Shown: positions 36,598-45,986 of the stretch, piece by piece
Layout of the letters: every line of letters begins with the position of its first letter
How positions within the stretch are numbered: position 1 is the first letter of the stretch
DNA from: Pseudomonas helleri
GTDB taxonomy: Bacteria; Pseudomonadota; Gammaproteobacteria; Pseudomonadales; Pseudomonadaceae
Direction: 5' to 3'
Assembly (NCBI RefSeq): GCF_009600315.1
Contig: NZ_WIWC01000023.1
Location: forward strand, 1 to 64,000
DNA: 64,000 nt
Program-made: the position numbers and the translations under genes
The notes under the pieces: generated by a model
Seen by the model: the letters and a program-made list of their open reading frames with translations, nothing else
What the model was told of the DNA's origin: nothing
The model's database searches: none

Positions 36598-37791
36598 TTA
36601 CGGCTTGCGACGACCGAAGCCCGGACGCTGGCCGGAACCGGCCGGAGCGCCACGACGCTTGCCCGACGGTGCATCATCAACCAATTTAGGGCCCGAACGG
36701 CTCGGCTTGGTAGGACGCTTGTTGATTTCGCTCGGACGCTCGGCCACAGGCGCACCGCGACCCGCAGGCACACGGTCAGTACGACCCGACGGCTTGCGCG
36801 CAGGACGTGCAGCTTCGTCACGGGCCGGACGGCCTGGACGCTCGCCTTCGATGTGTGGCTGACGCGCAGGACGCGGCGCCAACGGAGCACCTTCAGCAGG
36901 GCGCAGGGTGCGTGCAACGCGGTCAACGCGAGCCACCGGACGCGACGACTTACGCTGCATACGCTCAAGCTTGTCTTTGCTCTTGGCATTCATCTCGGGC
37001 ATGGCAACCGGCGTCAAGCCCACTTCAGCACTCAGAATGTCAACTTCGTACTGGCTCATTTCGCGCCAGCGACCCATCGGCAGGTCAGAGTTGAGGAACA
37101 CCGGGCCGAAACGTACGCGTTTCAGACGGCTAACTACCAGCCCTTGGGATTCCCACAAACGACGCACTTCACGGTTACGGCCTTCCATCACCACGCAGTG
37201 GTACCAATGGTTGAAACCTTCGCCGCCCGGTGCTTGCTTGATGTCGGTGAAACGCGCAGGGCCGTCTTCCAGCACTACGCCCGCCTTGAGGCGCTCGATC
37301 ATCTCGTCATCCACTTCGCCACGCACACGCACCGCGTATTCGCGGTCCATTTCGTAGGAAGGGTGCATCAGGCGGTTAGCCAGCTCACCGTCAGTGGTGA
37401 ACATCAGCAAACCAGTGGTGTTGATGTCCAGACGACCGATGTTGATCCAGCGACCTTCTTTTGGACGCGGCAGCTTGTCAAATACGGTCGGACGGCCTTC
37501 AGGGTCGTCACGGGTGCAGATTTCGCCGTCTGGCTTGTTGTACATGATCACGCGGCGAACCGACTCGGCGGCTTCTTCACGCTTGATCACTTTGCCATCG
37601 ATGGAAATGGCGTCATGCAGGTCAACACGCAGACCCAGGGTTGCATCCTTGCCATTGACCTTGATGCGGCCCTGGCTGATCCAACTCTCAACGTCGCGAC
37701 GCGAACCCACGCCAATACGGGCGAGAACTTTTTGCAGTTTTTCGCCTGCTGGGCCAATTTCCTGGCTGTCTTTAGGGTCTAGATCTTTCAT
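36598..37791 (-). CDS. rluB: 23S rRNA pseudouridine synthase RluB
   Basis: The 397-residue enzyme makes pseudouridine 2605 in 23S rRNA. It has an S4 domain at about residues 18-65 and the RsuA catalytic motif GRLDINTTGLLMFTTDG with aspartate 122. The last 120 residues form a Pro/Arg/Gly-rich, probably disordered tail that is longer than in E. coli RluB and likely binds RNA. It ends next to a strong terminator. Confidence 0.94.
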   Translation of the reverse strand: MKDLDPKDSQEIGPAGEKLQKVLARIGVGSRRDVESWISQGRIKVNGKDATLGLRVDLHDAISIDGKVIKREEAAESVRRVIMYNKPDGEICTRDDPEGRPTVFDKLPRPKEGRWINIGRLDINTTGLLMFTTDGELANRLMHPSYEMDREYAVRVRGEVDDEMIERLKAGVVLEDGPARFTDIKQAPGGEGFNHWYHCVVMEGRNREVRRLWESQGLVVSRLKRVRFGPVFLNSDLPMGRWREMSQYEVDILSAEVGLTPVAMPEMNAKSKDKLERMQRKSSRPVARVDRVARTLRPAEGAPLAPRPARQPHIEGERPGRPARDEAARPARKPSGRTDRVPAGRGAPVAERPSEINKRPTKPSRSGPKLVDDAPSGKRRGAPAGSGQRPGFGRRKP

Positions 37792-37914
37792 CTGGGCACC
37801 TCCCGGTGTGTCGATTCAGGCATCAGCCTGAGGTCTTAAAAAGGGTCCTGGCGCTCGAACGAGCGCCGAAGGGTCGCGAATCATACGCTGATGCAGCGCT
37901 TTACGCATCAACGC

Positions 37915-38106
37915 TTACTTCTTTTTCCGCCGACCGGTGGCTTGCAGCGCCAGCAAGCGCAAGGCTGATTCTGCGACGACGGCTCGCTTCTCATCCTTGT
38001 CGAGTGACTTCCAGGCTTTGACTTCACGCTTGGTGCGCCCGCACCCAAGGCATACATCGTCAGCAAATTTGCAAACGCCGATACAGGGATCCTTGATTGA
38101 ACTCAT
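37915..38106 (-). CDS. DUF1289 protein
   Basis: The 63-residue protein has the family cysteines in DPCIGVCKFADDVCLGCGRT, which probably bind a metal. Its basic tail reads QATGRRKKK. The ATG at 38106 begins MSSIKDPC, the usual start. It lies between scpB and rluB on the same strand. Function is unknown. Confidence 0.88.
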   Translation of the reverse strand: MSSIKDPCIGVCKFADDVCLGCGRTKREVKAWKSLDKDEKRAVVAESALRLLALQATGRRKKK

Positions 38107-38142
38107 GGTTAACCTCCCAGCAGCCAAGAACGTAAACGTCGG

Positions 38143-39096
38143 TCAATCTTCCAACTCGCGGCGCTCCTGCTCGATGGCGTCGGCCAATGCTTGCGCCTCA
38201 AGCTCTTCGTCGCTCAAGGCAGAGCGCTGCTCAAGTGCAGCCACTGCCGCGCGCAATCGCTCGCGGGCCAGCTCCGCCGCAGACGGTTGCTGCACGAGTG
38301 GCGGCGCCTCGGGTTCAGGTTGCGCCTCTGGCACAGGCGTTGGCTCTTCACTGGCTGCTTGCGGCTCATCACTGGCAACCGCATCACGCAACAAGTCATC
38401 AAAGTCGGTTTTAAGACCTTCTTCCATGGAGTCCAGTTCCGTCAGCAACGTACGGAAGCTGGTCTCGTCCTTCGGTTCTTCCGGCTCCGCACTTTCGTCG
38501 GCCAACGCCTGCAAATGCGCGGGTACCGGGGCATCGTCGAAGTCGAGGATGGGGTCCGGCTCCAATTCGCGCAGCTCTGCCAGAGGCGGCAAGTCGTCGA
38601 GGTTTTTCAGGTTGAAGTGGTCAAGAAAACCTTTAGTGGTGGCAAACATCGCCGGTCGCCCCGGTACTTCGCGGTAACCCACCACACGAATCCATTCACG
38701 CTCCAGCAGGGTTTTGACGATGTGACTGTTAACCGCCACGCCACGCACGTCCTCAATCTCGCCGCGGGTGATGGGCTGACGGTAAGCAATCAGCGCCATG
38801 GTTTCGAGCATCGCGCGCGAGTAGCGCTGCGGGCGCTCTTCCCACAGACGACCCACCCACGGCGAATACTTTTCGCGGATTTGCAGGCGATAGCCCGAGG
38901 CAACTTCTTTAAGCTCAAACGCCCGCCCATCACAGGATTTACGCAGTAATTCAAGGGCTTTTTTGAACACGGGCGGCTCGGGGCGCTCGCCCTCTTCAAA
39001 CAGCTCGAACAAACGTTCAAGGCTTTGCGGCTTTCCCGAAGCCAATAAAAAGGCCTCAAGCAAGGGGGCCAGCTCGCGGGGTTCAGTCAAATTCAT
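38143..39096 (-). CDS. scpB: Condensin subunit ScpB
   Basis: ScpB dimers join ScpA and SMC in chromosome condensation. Two winged-helix units are seen in the first 180 residues (LALIAYRQPITRGEIEDVRGV), followed by a C-terminal acidic, Pro/Glu-rich extension of about 110 residues that is unusually long. It lies 12 bases after scpA. Confidence 0.93.
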   Translation of the reverse strand: MNLTEPRELAPLLEAFLLASGKPQSLERLFELFEEGERPEPPVFKKALELLRKSCDGRAFELKEVASGYRLQIREKYSPWVGRLWEERPQRYSRAMLETMALIAYRQPITRGEIEDVRGVAVNSHIVKTLLEREWIRVVGYREVPGRPAMFATTKGFLDHFNLKNLDDLPPLAELRELEPDPILDFDDAPVPAHLQALADESAEPEEPKDETSFRTLLTELDSMEEGLKTDFDDLLRDAVASDEPQAASEEPTPVPEAQPEPEAPPLVQQPSAAELARERLRAAVAALEQRSALSDEELEAQALADAIEQERRELED

Positions 39097-39108
39097 GGTT
39101 TCAGCTCT

Positions 39109-39930
39109 TTATTCGGCTTTCGCCCGCACATGGATCGCCGCATACGGCTCGTTCTGCACCAGTTCAATCAGTTGCTCTTTGACCAACTCCAGAATGGCCA
39201 TAAAGGTCACAACGACGCCCAGCCTTCCTTCCTCGACCGTGTACAGCTCAACAAACGGCACAAAACCGCCGCCTTTGAGGCGCTCCAGTACATCACTCAT
39301 CCGTTCACGGGTGGACAACGCTTCGCGGCTGACCTGGTGGCTCTCGAACATGTCACTGCGGCGCAACACGTCAGCCATCGACATCAGCAACTCTTCGAGC
39401 GCCACATCGGGTACCAGCTTGCGCGCACGCGCCTCGGGTGCATCCAGCTTGGGCACGATCACATCGCGCCCTACCCGGCTTAACCCGTCCAAACCTTCTG
39501 CCGCGGCCTTGAATCGCTCGTATTGCTGCAACCGCCGGATCAATTCGGCCCGCGGGTCGCCTTCGTCTTCCTCGACTTCGGCTGAACGCGGCAACAGCAT
39601 GCGCGACTTGATCTCCGCCAGCATGGCGGCCATCACCAGATACTCGGCCGCCAGCTCCAGACGCACGGTTTTCATCAGCTCGACATAACCCATGTACTGA
39701 CGGGTAATTTCCGCCACCGGAATATCGAGGATGTTGATGTTCTGCTTGCGAATCAGGTACAGCAGCAGGTCAAGCGGGCCTTCGAACGCATCGAGAAACA
39801 CTTCCAGCGCATCCGGCGGGATGTACAGGTCCAGCGGCATTTCGATAACGGCCTGGCCATACACCATCGCAAACGGCAGTTCTTGCTGGGCGCCCGCTTG
39901 ATCTTGCTCAACGGTTTCTACGTCAGACAT
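39109..39930 (-). CDS. scpA: Condensin kleisin subunit ScpA
   Basis: The 273-residue kleisin bridges the SMC head domains. The conserved core FEGPLDLLLYLIRKQNINILD is near residues 49-69, and VVVTFMAILELVKEQ sits in the C-terminal winged helix. It starts in a TGATG overlap with the yciO stop. Confidence 0.94.
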   Translation of the reverse strand: MSDVETVEQDQAGAQQELPFAMVYGQAVIEMPLDLYIPPDALEVFLDAFEGPLDLLLYLIRKQNINILDIPVAEITRQYMGYVELMKTVRLELAAEYLVMAAMLAEIKSRMLLPRSAEVEEDEGDPRAELIRRLQQYERFKAAAEGLDGLSRVGRDVIVPKLDAPEARARKLVPDVALEELLMSMADVLRRSDMFESHQVSREALSTRERMSDVLERLKGGGFVPFVELYTVEEGRLGVVVTFMAILELVKEQLIELVQNEPYAAIHVRAKAE

Positions 39931-40562
39931 CAGGCCTCAACCATAAACGGCGTTGGATCACCGCATCCGACCCGCACCACATAGGGGTCATCCGCATCGA
40001 CCAGATTGATGACCGTGGAGGCTTTATGCCCCCCAAAGCCGCCATCAATGATCAGGTCGACATGCTTATCCAGCTTTTCACGGATCAGATCCGGGTCTTC
40101 CAGTGGCTCTGTTTCGCCCGGCAGGATCAAGGTGACGCTCATCAGCGGCTCACCCAGTTCCTCCAGCAACGCCAAGGCAATCGGGTGATGCGGCACGCGC
40201 ATACCGATGGTGCGGCGCTTGGGATGTAGCAGCAAGCGTGGCACTTCGCGGGTCGCATTGAGAATGAAGGTGTAAGGCCCTGGCGTATGGGCTTTGAGCA
40301 AGCGGAACACGCCGGTTTCGACCTTGGCGAACAACCCCAGTTGCGACAGGTCGCAGCACATCAGGGTGAAGTTGTGTTTGTCGTCCAGATTACGCAGGCG
40401 TTTGATGCGGTCGATGGCGTGTTTGTCACCAATCTGACAGCCCACGGCATAGGACGAATCGGTGGGATACACCACCACCCCACCCTTTTTGATAATTTCT
40501 ACGGCTTGTTTGATCAACCGCGGTTGCGGATTTTCCGGATGAATCTGGAAAAATTGGCTCAC
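39930..40562 (-). CDS. YciO/Sua5-family threonylcarbamoyl-AMP synthase-like protein
   Basis: The 210-residue YrdC-fold protein has GGVVVYPTDSSYAVGC and LKAHTPGPYTFIL. It matches YciO, a paralogue of TsaC whose own role is not settled; the main t6A enzyme in Pseudomonas is a separate tsaC gene. It is placed between the PHP exonuclease and scpA, an arrangement conserved in the genus. Confidence 0.88.
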   Translation of the reverse strand: MSQFFQIHPENPQPRLIKQAVEIIKKGGVVVYPTDSSYAVGCQIGDKHAIDRIKRLRNLDDKHNFTLMCCDLSQLGLFAKVETGVFRLLKAHTPGPYTFILNATREVPRLLLHPKRRTIGMRVPHHPIALALLEELGEPLMSVTLILPGETEPLEDPDLIREKLDKHVDLIIDGGFGGHKASTVINLVDADDPYVVRVGCGDPTPFMVEA

Positions 40563-40575
40563 AGTGTTTCCCTGT

Positions 40576-41439
40576 TCAGACGTTGGCCACGGGCGGTTCT
40601 AATTTGAATCGACGCCACAACGGCGGCAAATCGTCCGGAATGGGGCGGTACTCGCCGATCTCGGACCATCCTCCCGGGCCATGAAAGTCACTGCCGGCAC
40701 TGACCAGCAGACCGAACTCACGCGCCAGAATCGCCAGACCACCGACTTGTTCAGCCGGCTGATGCCCGTTGACCACTTCTATCGCGTGACCCCCAGCTTG
40801 AATATAGTCGCCAATCAGCCGACGACGCTTGCTGCGGGTGAAATCGTAGTGCGACGGGTGCGCCAGGCTGATCCAGGCGCCCGCTGCACGCAGGGTGGCG
40901 ACGGTGTCTTCAAGGGTCGGCCAGTGCAACTTGACGTCGCCCAACTTGCCCGCGCCCAGCCACTTGCGAAACGCTTCGGCGCGGTCCTTGACGTACCCGG
41001 CCTCGACCAGAAAGTCGGCAAAGTGCGGGCGGGCCGGCGCATTGCCGCTGTCGCCCAAGGTTTGCTGGATGGCCCGCGCGCCTTCAAGTGCGCCGGGCAT
41101 GCCTTTGAGCGCCAGCTTGCGGCTGATTTCTTCAGCCCGCAGCCAACGGCCGTCATGAAGCTTGGCAATCGCCTCGACCAGCGCCGGCGCATTCACGTCA
41201 AAGCCATAACCGAGCACATGAATCGTCGCACCGCCCCAGGTACAGGACAATTCAACGCCATTGACCAACGTCATGTTCAACGCCATCGCGGCTTCACGGG
41301 CCTCGTCCAGACCTTCAAGGGTGTCGTGGTCGGTCAGGGCCAGCACTCGCACACCTTTCTCGAACGCACGCGCAACCAGTACCGCAGGCGCCAACGCGCC
41401 ATCAGACGCCGTGCTATGGCAATGCAAGTCAATTTCCAC
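40576..41439 (-). CDS. rnm: PHP-domain 5'-3' exoribonuclease (RNase AM type)
   Basis: The 287-residue metal-dependent phosphoesterase has DLHCHSTASDG at the start, TDHDTLEG near residue 38, VNGVELSC, SLAHPSHYD near residue 195 and SAGSDFHGPG near residue 248. These are the PHP metal ligands. The E. coli homologue YciV/TrpH acts on rRNA ends and short RNAs. Confidence 0.9.
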   Translation of the reverse strand: MEIDLHCHSTASDGALAPAVLVARAFEKGVRVLALTDHDTLEGLDEAREAAMALNMTLVNGVELSCTWGGATIHVLGYGFDVNAPALVEAIAKLHDGRWLRAEEISRKLALKGMPGALEGARAIQQTLGDSGNAPARPHFADFLVEAGYVKDRAEAFRKWLGAGKLGDVKLHWPTLEDTVATLRAAGAWISLAHPSHYDFTRSKRRRLIGDYIQAGGHAIEVVNGHQPAEQVGGLAILAREFGLLVSAGSDFHGPGGWSEIGEYRPIPDDLPPLWRRFKLEPPVANV

Positions 41440-41523
41440 GGGAATTTAATAACCTCTAGCTGACACTTTCGCTGTCATTGATGTTTGTTATTATGCCGCC
41501 ACATCCTGCTTCTGGCTGCCACT

Positions 41524-42126
41524 GTGAAACAATTCATCGACTTCATCCCGCTGCTACTGTTTTTCATCGTTTACAAAATCGAACCACGCATCGTCGATAT
41601 TGCAGGTCACGACCTGTCAATCGGCGGCATTTACAGCGCCACGGCCATGCTGATCATCAGCTCTGTGGTGGTCTACGGCTTTTTGTTTTTCAAACAGCGC
41701 AAGCTGGAAAAGAGCCAATGGCTGACGCTGATCGCCTGCCTTGTGTTCGGCAGCCTGACGCTGGCCTTTCACAGCGAAACTTTCCTTAAATGGAAAGCCC
41801 CGGTGGTGAACTGGCTGTTTGCACTGGCGTTTGCCGGTAGCCATTTTATCGGCGACAAACTGCTGATCAAACGCATCATGGGTCACGCATTGACCCTGCC
41901 CGATGCCATCTGGACTCGCTTGAACCTCGCCTGGATCGGGTTTTTCCTGTTTTGTGGCGCGGCCAACTTGTTTGTGGCCTTCACTTACCAGAGCATCTGG
42001 GTCGACTTCAAGGTATTCGGCAGCCTGGGCATGACCCTGCTGTTCCTGGTCGCTCAGGGTATCTACCTGTCGCGCCATCTGCATGACGCCGATTCAGCAC
42101 CGACCAACACAAAATCCGAGGACTGA
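41524..42126 (+). CDS. yciB: Inner-membrane septation protein YciB
   Basis: The 200-residue protein has five membrane segments and starts at a GTG with [17 protein letters not shown], the family start. YciB is linked to cell-envelope synthesis and septation. The ATG-like start at 41485 would add unrelated residues. The intergenic region to rnm (84 bases) holds divergent promoters. Confidence 0.93.
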   Translation: MKQFIDFIPLLLFFIVYKIEPRIVDIAGHDLSIGGIYSATAMLIISSVVVYGFLFFKQRKLEKSQWLTLIACLVFGSLTLAFHSETFLKWKAPVVNWLFALAFAGSHFIGDKLLIKRIMGHALTLPDAIWTRLNLAWIGFFLFCGAANLFVAFTYQSIWVDFKVFGSLGMTLLFLVAQGIYLSRHLHDADSAPTNTKSED

Positions 42127-42127
42127 C

Positions 42128-42427
42128 ATGCTCTACGCAATCGTTGCCACTGACGTCGCCAATTCGCTCGAAGCCCGCATGGCTGCACGCCCTGCTCACC
42201 TTGAGCGTTTGCAACAGCTTAAAGCAGAAGGCCGCATCGTGCTGGCGGGCCCCAATCCGGCCATCGACAGCAATGATCCCGGTGCAGCCGGTTTCAGCGG
42301 CAGCCTGATTGTGGCCGAATTCGAGTCCCTGAGCGCCGCCAACGCGTGGGCAGAGGCTGACCCTTACGTCGCCGCTGGCGTTTACGCCTCTGTCAGCGTC
42401 AAGCCTTTCAAGCAAGTCCTGCCGTAG
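42128..42427 (+). CDS. yciI: YciI-family protein
   Basis: The 99-residue dimeric alpha-beta protein has the conserved [15 protein letters not shown] start and the His of [11 protein letters not shown]. The ATG at 42128, one base after the yciB stop, is chosen over 42083. YciI-like proteins are often metabolite-binding or dehalogenase-like; the role here is unknown. Confidence 0.9.
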   Translation: MLYAIVATDVANSLEARMAARPAHLERLQQLKAEGRIVLAGPNPAIDSNDPGAAGFSGSLIVAEFESLSAANAWAEADPYVAAGVYASVSVKPFKQVLP

Positions 42428-42488
42428 TTCGCGGCCTCCCTGACGGCGTCCGCGTGAGCAACGCGGCGCCGGCTGAACTGAGTACGCC

Positions 42489-43166
42489 ATGAGCGACCTG
42501 TTACTGATAGATGATGACCAGGAGCTGTGTGAGCTTCTGAGCAGCTGGTTGAGCCAGGAAGGCTTTCAGGTCCGTGCTTGTCACGATGGTCTGAGCGCAC
42601 GCAAGGCATTAGCCGAAACCAGCCCTGACGCCGTGGTACTGGATGTGATGCTGCCCGATGGCAGCGGTCTTGAGCTGCTCAAACAACTGCGCAGCGATCA
42701 CCCTGACTTACCCGTGCTGATGTTGTCAGCCCGTGGCGAACCGCTGGACCGCATTCTGGGGCTGGAACTGGGCGCCGATGATTATCTGGCCAAGCCCTGT
42801 GATCCCCGCGAGTTGACCGCCCGCCTGCGCGCCGTACTGCGCCGCAGCCACCCGACTGCCGTCTCCAGCCAGCTGGAGCTGGGCGACCTGTGTTTCAGCC
42901 CGATGCGTGGCGTGGCTACGATAGACGGTCGCGATATTACCCTCACAGTGTCTGAAAGCCGCTTGCTTGAAGCGTTGCTGCGCCAGCCCGGCGAACCGCT
43001 GGACAAACAGGAACTGGCGCAAATAGCCCTGGGCCGCAAACTGACCCTGTATGACCGCAGTCTGGACATGCATGTCAGCAACCTGCGCAAAAAGATAGGT
43101 CCTCATCCGGACGGTAGCCCGCGCATTGTTGCGTTGCGTGGTCGCGGCTATTTCTACAGCGCTTGA
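42489..43166 (+). CDS. cpxR: CpxR-like response regulator
   Basis: The 225-residue OmpR-family regulator has the phospho-acceptor D52 in VVLDVMLPDGSG, the acid pocket at residues 8-10, K near residue 102 (YLAKPCDPREL) and a winged-helix DNA-binding domain. It is followed by a Spy-like gene and a histidine kinase, the arrangement of a Cpx envelope-stress system. A CpxR-type DNA site lies just after the gene. Confidence 0.88.
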   Translation: MSDLLLIDDDQELCELLSSWLSQEGFQVRACHDGLSARKALAETSPDAVVLDVMLPDGSGLELLKQLRSDHPDLPVLMLSARGEPLDRILGLELGADDYLAKPCDPRELTARLRAVLRRSHPTAVSSQLELGDLCFSPMRGVATIDGRDITLTVSESRLLEALLRQPGEPLDKQELAQIALGRKLTLYDRSLDMHVSNLRKKIGPHPDGSPRIVALRGRGYFYSA

Positions 43167-43218
43167 ACAGTCTGAAGCAGTCATTGCGCAACGCATTGTA
43201 AATACAGAAAAAAACCTC

Positions 43219-43234
43219 TTTACATAACCTTTAC
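43219..43234 (+). promoter_or_regulatory. CpxR-type site before the Spy-like gene
   Basis: TTTAC-ATAACC-TTTAC on the plus strand reads GTAAA-N6-GTAAA on the other, matching the CpxR consensus. It is about 45-55 bases before a possible start site of the Spy-like gene, so the regulator probably activates it directly. Confidence 0.65.
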
Positions 43235-43316
43235 GCATGACTGACAGCGGTTGACCTTGCGCGCTCTACACTGAGCACATCCGGATTCACCGGAACCGTA
43301 CGAAAGGAGACACACC

Positions 43317-43748
43317 ATGCGTAAGACTCTAATTGCTCTGATGTTTGCTGCAGCACTGCCAACCGTCGCAATGGCCGCGCCAGGTGGCGATGGCCCAATG
43401 GGTCCACGTCACGGCGGTGACCACCACGGTCGCGGCGACGCGCCTTATAGCCAGCTTGACCTGACCCGCGAACAGCGTCAGGAAATTCGCAAGCTGATGG
43501 GCGAGCAAATGCACGACCGTAAACAACTGGTCGAGAAGTACCTGGAAAAACTGCCAGCGGCAGACCAGAAAGCGCTGAAAGACGAAATGAAAGCCAAGCA
43601 CGACAAGACTCAAAGCGAGATCCGTGCATTGCTGAAACCTGAACAGCAAAAACGCTTCGACGAGATGCAAAAGCAACGCGCTGAGCGTCAAGCCGAGTGG
43701 AAAGAGTTCAAAGACTGGAAAGCATCAAAAGCACCAAAAGCGCAATAA
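43317..43748 (+). CDS. Spy/CpxP-family periplasmic protein
   Basis: The 143-residue protein has a signal peptide (MRKTLIALMFAAALPTVAMA) followed by a His/Gly-rich linker and two LTxxQ-like motifs (LTREQRQEIRKL and LKPEQQKRF) in a helical region. Spy and CpxP bind misfolded periplasmic proteins and modulate the Cpx kinase. It is encoded between cpxR and cpxA, as in other pseudomonads. GAAAGGAG lies upstream. Confidence 0.9.
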   Translation: MRKTLIALMFAAALPTVAMAAPGGDGPMGPRHGGDHHGRGDAPYSQLDLTREQRQEIRKLMGEQMHDRKQLVEKYLEKLPAADQKALKDEMKAKHDKTQSEIRALLKPEQQKRFDEMQKQRAERQAEWKEFKDWKASKAPKAQ

Positions 43749-43761
43749 TCGCTGCGCTGAC

Positions 43762-43792
43762 AAAGCCCAACGGCCTCCGGTCGTTGGGCTTT
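43762..43792 (+). terminator. Hairpin between the Spy-like gene and cpxA
   Basis: AAAGCCCAACG and CGTTGGGCTTT form an 11-bp perfect stem with a 9-base loop, followed by ACTCGTTT. It would limit transcription into the kinase gene. Confidence 0.75.
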
Positions 43793-43826
43793 ACTCGTTT
43801 ACGTCCATGACCTGAGAGGAATTACC

Positions 43827-45161
43827 GTGCGATCACTGTTCTGGCGCATTCTGGCCAGCTTTTGGCTGGCAATAGCCTTGGTCGCAGGGCTTTCGATCCT
43901 GTTGGGGCACATGTTGAATCAGGACACCTGGATTCTCAGCCGCCACCCCGGCATCGCCAATCTGGCGCAACAATGGACTGAGCGCTACGAAACCCAAGGC
44001 GCCGATGCGGCGCAAGAATTTCTTGAACGGCGCAAGCGTCGTTACCACATTGACGTACAAGTACTGAACGAAAGTGGCGATCCGCTGGTGCGTGGCACCT
44101 TTCCGCGCCGGGCCGCCGTGTGGGAAGCCCGCCAGCAACCGGGCGAGCAGCAATTGCCCTGGCGCCGCCTGACCGTTGAATACACCAGCCCGAAAACGTC
44201 AGAAACCTACTTGCTGATTTACCGTATCCCCAATCCCGAGCTGGAAGCCTGGCACCGGCAAAGCCTGATCTGGCCATTGAGTGCGCTGGGCATTGCGCTG
44301 GTGGTGCTGACGCTGTTCAGTTTGCTCGTCACGCTGTCGATCACCCGTCCGCTGAGCCGTCTGCGTGTCGCCGTGCATGATCTGGGGCAAACCACCTACC
44401 AACAAAACAGCCTGGCGCAATTGGCATCGCGCCGTGACGAGTTCGGGGTACTGGCCACCGACTTCAACCGCATGGGTGCACGCCTGCAAAGCCTGATAGG
44501 CAGCCAGCGGCAGCTATTGCGTGACGTGTCTCATGAATTGCGCTCGCCTTTGGCCCGTTTACGCATTGCGTTGGCACTGGCCGAGCGCGCCAGCCCTGAG
44601 GAGCGTGAAAAACTGTGGCCGCGATTGACCCGCGAGTGCGACCGACTGGAGTCATTGATCAGTGAAATTTTGACGCTGGCGCGGGTCGATGCGGATCAAG
44701 CGAGCGCTGAACCTGTTGACCTCAATGGGCTGCTCCATACGGTGCAAAAAGACGCCTCGCTGGCTGCGCCTGGGCAAGTCGTTGAACTCAACGCCGAAGC
44801 CGGATTACATCTCACAGGGTGGCCGACGATGATTGAACGCGCTGTCGATAACCTGCTGCGCAACGCACAACGCTTCAACCCGGCGGGAGAGCCGATTGAG
44901 CTGACTGCGTTGCGTGAAGGCGACCACATCGTGATCAATGTGCGTGATCACGGGCCGGGGGTGGCGCAAGAGCACCTGACGCAACTGGGTGAACCGTTCT
45001 TCCGTGCACCCGGCCAGACGGCTGCGGGGCATGGCCTGGGGCTGGCGATTGCGCGGCGTGCTGCAGAACGTCATGGCGGGCGACTGGTGCTGGGCAATCA
45101 TCCGCAGGGCGGATTTGTGGCAACGCTTGAACTGCCGTTGGAGCCTAACGGGAGCGTTTGA
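43827..45161 (+). CDS. cpxA: CpxA-like sensor histidine kinase
   Basis: The 444-residue kinase has two membrane segments at about residues 10-28 and 148-170 that flank a periplasmic domain. A HAMP linker follows, then the H-box DVSHELRSPLARL with H236, and ATP-binding boxes (NLLRNAQRF, DHGPGV, GHGLGLAIA). It would phosphorylate the response regulator at 42489. A terminator hairpin lies just upstream of the start. Confidence 0.9.
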   Translation: MRSLFWRILASFWLAIALVAGLSILLGHMLNQDTWILSRHPGIANLAQQWTERYETQGADAAQEFLERRKRRYHIDVQVLNESGDPLVRGTFPRRAAVWEARQQPGEQQLPWRRLTVEYTSPKTSETYLLIYRIPNPELEAWHRQSLIWPLSALGIALVVLTLFSLLVTLSITRPLSRLRVAVHDLGQTTYQQNSLAQLASRRDEFGVLATDFNRMGARLQSLIGSQRQLLRDVSHELRSPLARLRIALALAERASPEEREKLWPRLTRECDRLESLISEILTLARVDADQASAEPVDLNGLLHTVQKDASLAAPGQVVELNAEAGLHLTGWPTMIERAVDNLLRNAQRFNPAGEPIELTALREGDHIVINVRDHGPGVAQEHLTQLGEPFFRAPGQTAAGHGLGLAIARRAAERHGGRLVLGNHPQGGFVATLELPLEPNGSV

Positions 45162-45165
45162 GGTC

Positions 45166-45420
45166 AAAACCCTCACCCCAACCCTCTCCCAGAGGGAGAG
45201 GGAGCTGATTTGAGGTGTTCTTGAAGCCGCGTGCGGTCAGTCTCCTCTCCCTCTGGGAGAGGGCTAGGGTGAGGGTGGCGCCTGCTCATGGTGTTCTTGA
45301 AGCCCCGCGCGGTCAGTCCCCTCTCCCTCTGGGAGAGGGTTAGGGTGAGGGTGGCGCCTGCTCATGGCGTTCTTGAAGCCCCGCGCGATCAGTCCCCTTC
45401 TCCCTCTGGGAGAGGGTAAC
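45166..45420. repeat. CCTCTCCC repeat cluster with a 76-bp tandem
   Basis: One palindromic CCTCTCCCAGAGGGAGAG unit is followed by three consecutive units starting at 45215, 45291 and 45367, spaced exactly 76 bases apart. Each unit reads GTTCTTGAAGCC, then a CTCTCCCTCTGGGAGAG hairpin and TAGGGTGAGGGTGGCGCCTG. The last unit is incomplete and abuts the nitroreductase stop. Confidence 0.9.
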
Positions 45421-45425
45421 GCCTC

Positions 45426-45986
45426 TTACACCGACCACACCTGCACAAACTCAGCACTATCAACTTTCGGCGCCGTGCGCAGTTCATTCTGCGGCGTGCC
45501 CAGGTACAAGAACGCGACCACTTCCTCACCTTCGACCAAGCCCAGCCCTTCAGCCACCCGCGGCGCATACGACAACTCGCCCGTACGCCATACCGCACCA
45601 ATGCCCTGCGCATAAGCAGCCAATTCAATGGCATGGGCGGCACAGCCCGCCGTAATCAATTGCTCCGACTTTGGCACCTTGAAGTGGTCCTGCAAGCGTG
45701 CGATTACGACCACCACCAACGGCGCACGCAATGGCATGGCGCGGGCCTTGTCCAGCGCGGCTTGAGTCACCTCTCCCGGTTGCGCCTGTACCGCTTGCGC
45801 AAGGATTTCACCCAACTGATTGCGCGCATCACCTTCTATCGTCAAAAACCGGTAAGGCCGCAACTGACCATGGTCCGGAGCACGCAAGGCAGCCGCAAAC
45901 AGCACTTCACGTTGCTCAGCGGTGGGCGCTGGGTCAAGCAGGCGCGGGACAGAAACACGGTTGAGCAAAGCGTCGAGAGCCTGCAT
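45426..45986 (-). CDS. Nitroreductase-family FMN protein (YdjA-like)
   Basis: The 186-residue protein has RVSVPRLLDPAPTAEQREVLFAAALRAPDHGQLRP near the start, where FMN phosphate is bound, and AQGIGAVWRTGEL later. It resembles the short YdjA-type NAD(P)H nitroreductases. The physiological substrate is unknown. Confidence 0.88.
   Translation of the reverse strand: MQALDALLNRVSVPRLLDPAPTAEQREVLFAAALRAPDHGQLRPYRFLTIEGDARNQLGEILAQAVQAQPGEVTQAALDKARAMPLRAPLVVVVIARLQDHFKVPKSEQLITAGCAAHAIELAAYAQGIGAVWRTGELSYAPRVAEGLGLVEGEEVVAFLYLGTPQNELRTAPKVDSAEFVQVWSV

Noticed and set aside
36853..37782. 309-codon plus-strand frame opposite rluB
   Set aside because: Antisense of a clear pseudouridine synthase.
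45166..45420. CRISPR array
   Set aside because: The units are adjacent 76-bp tandems with internal hairpins and no unique spacers, and no cas genes are present.
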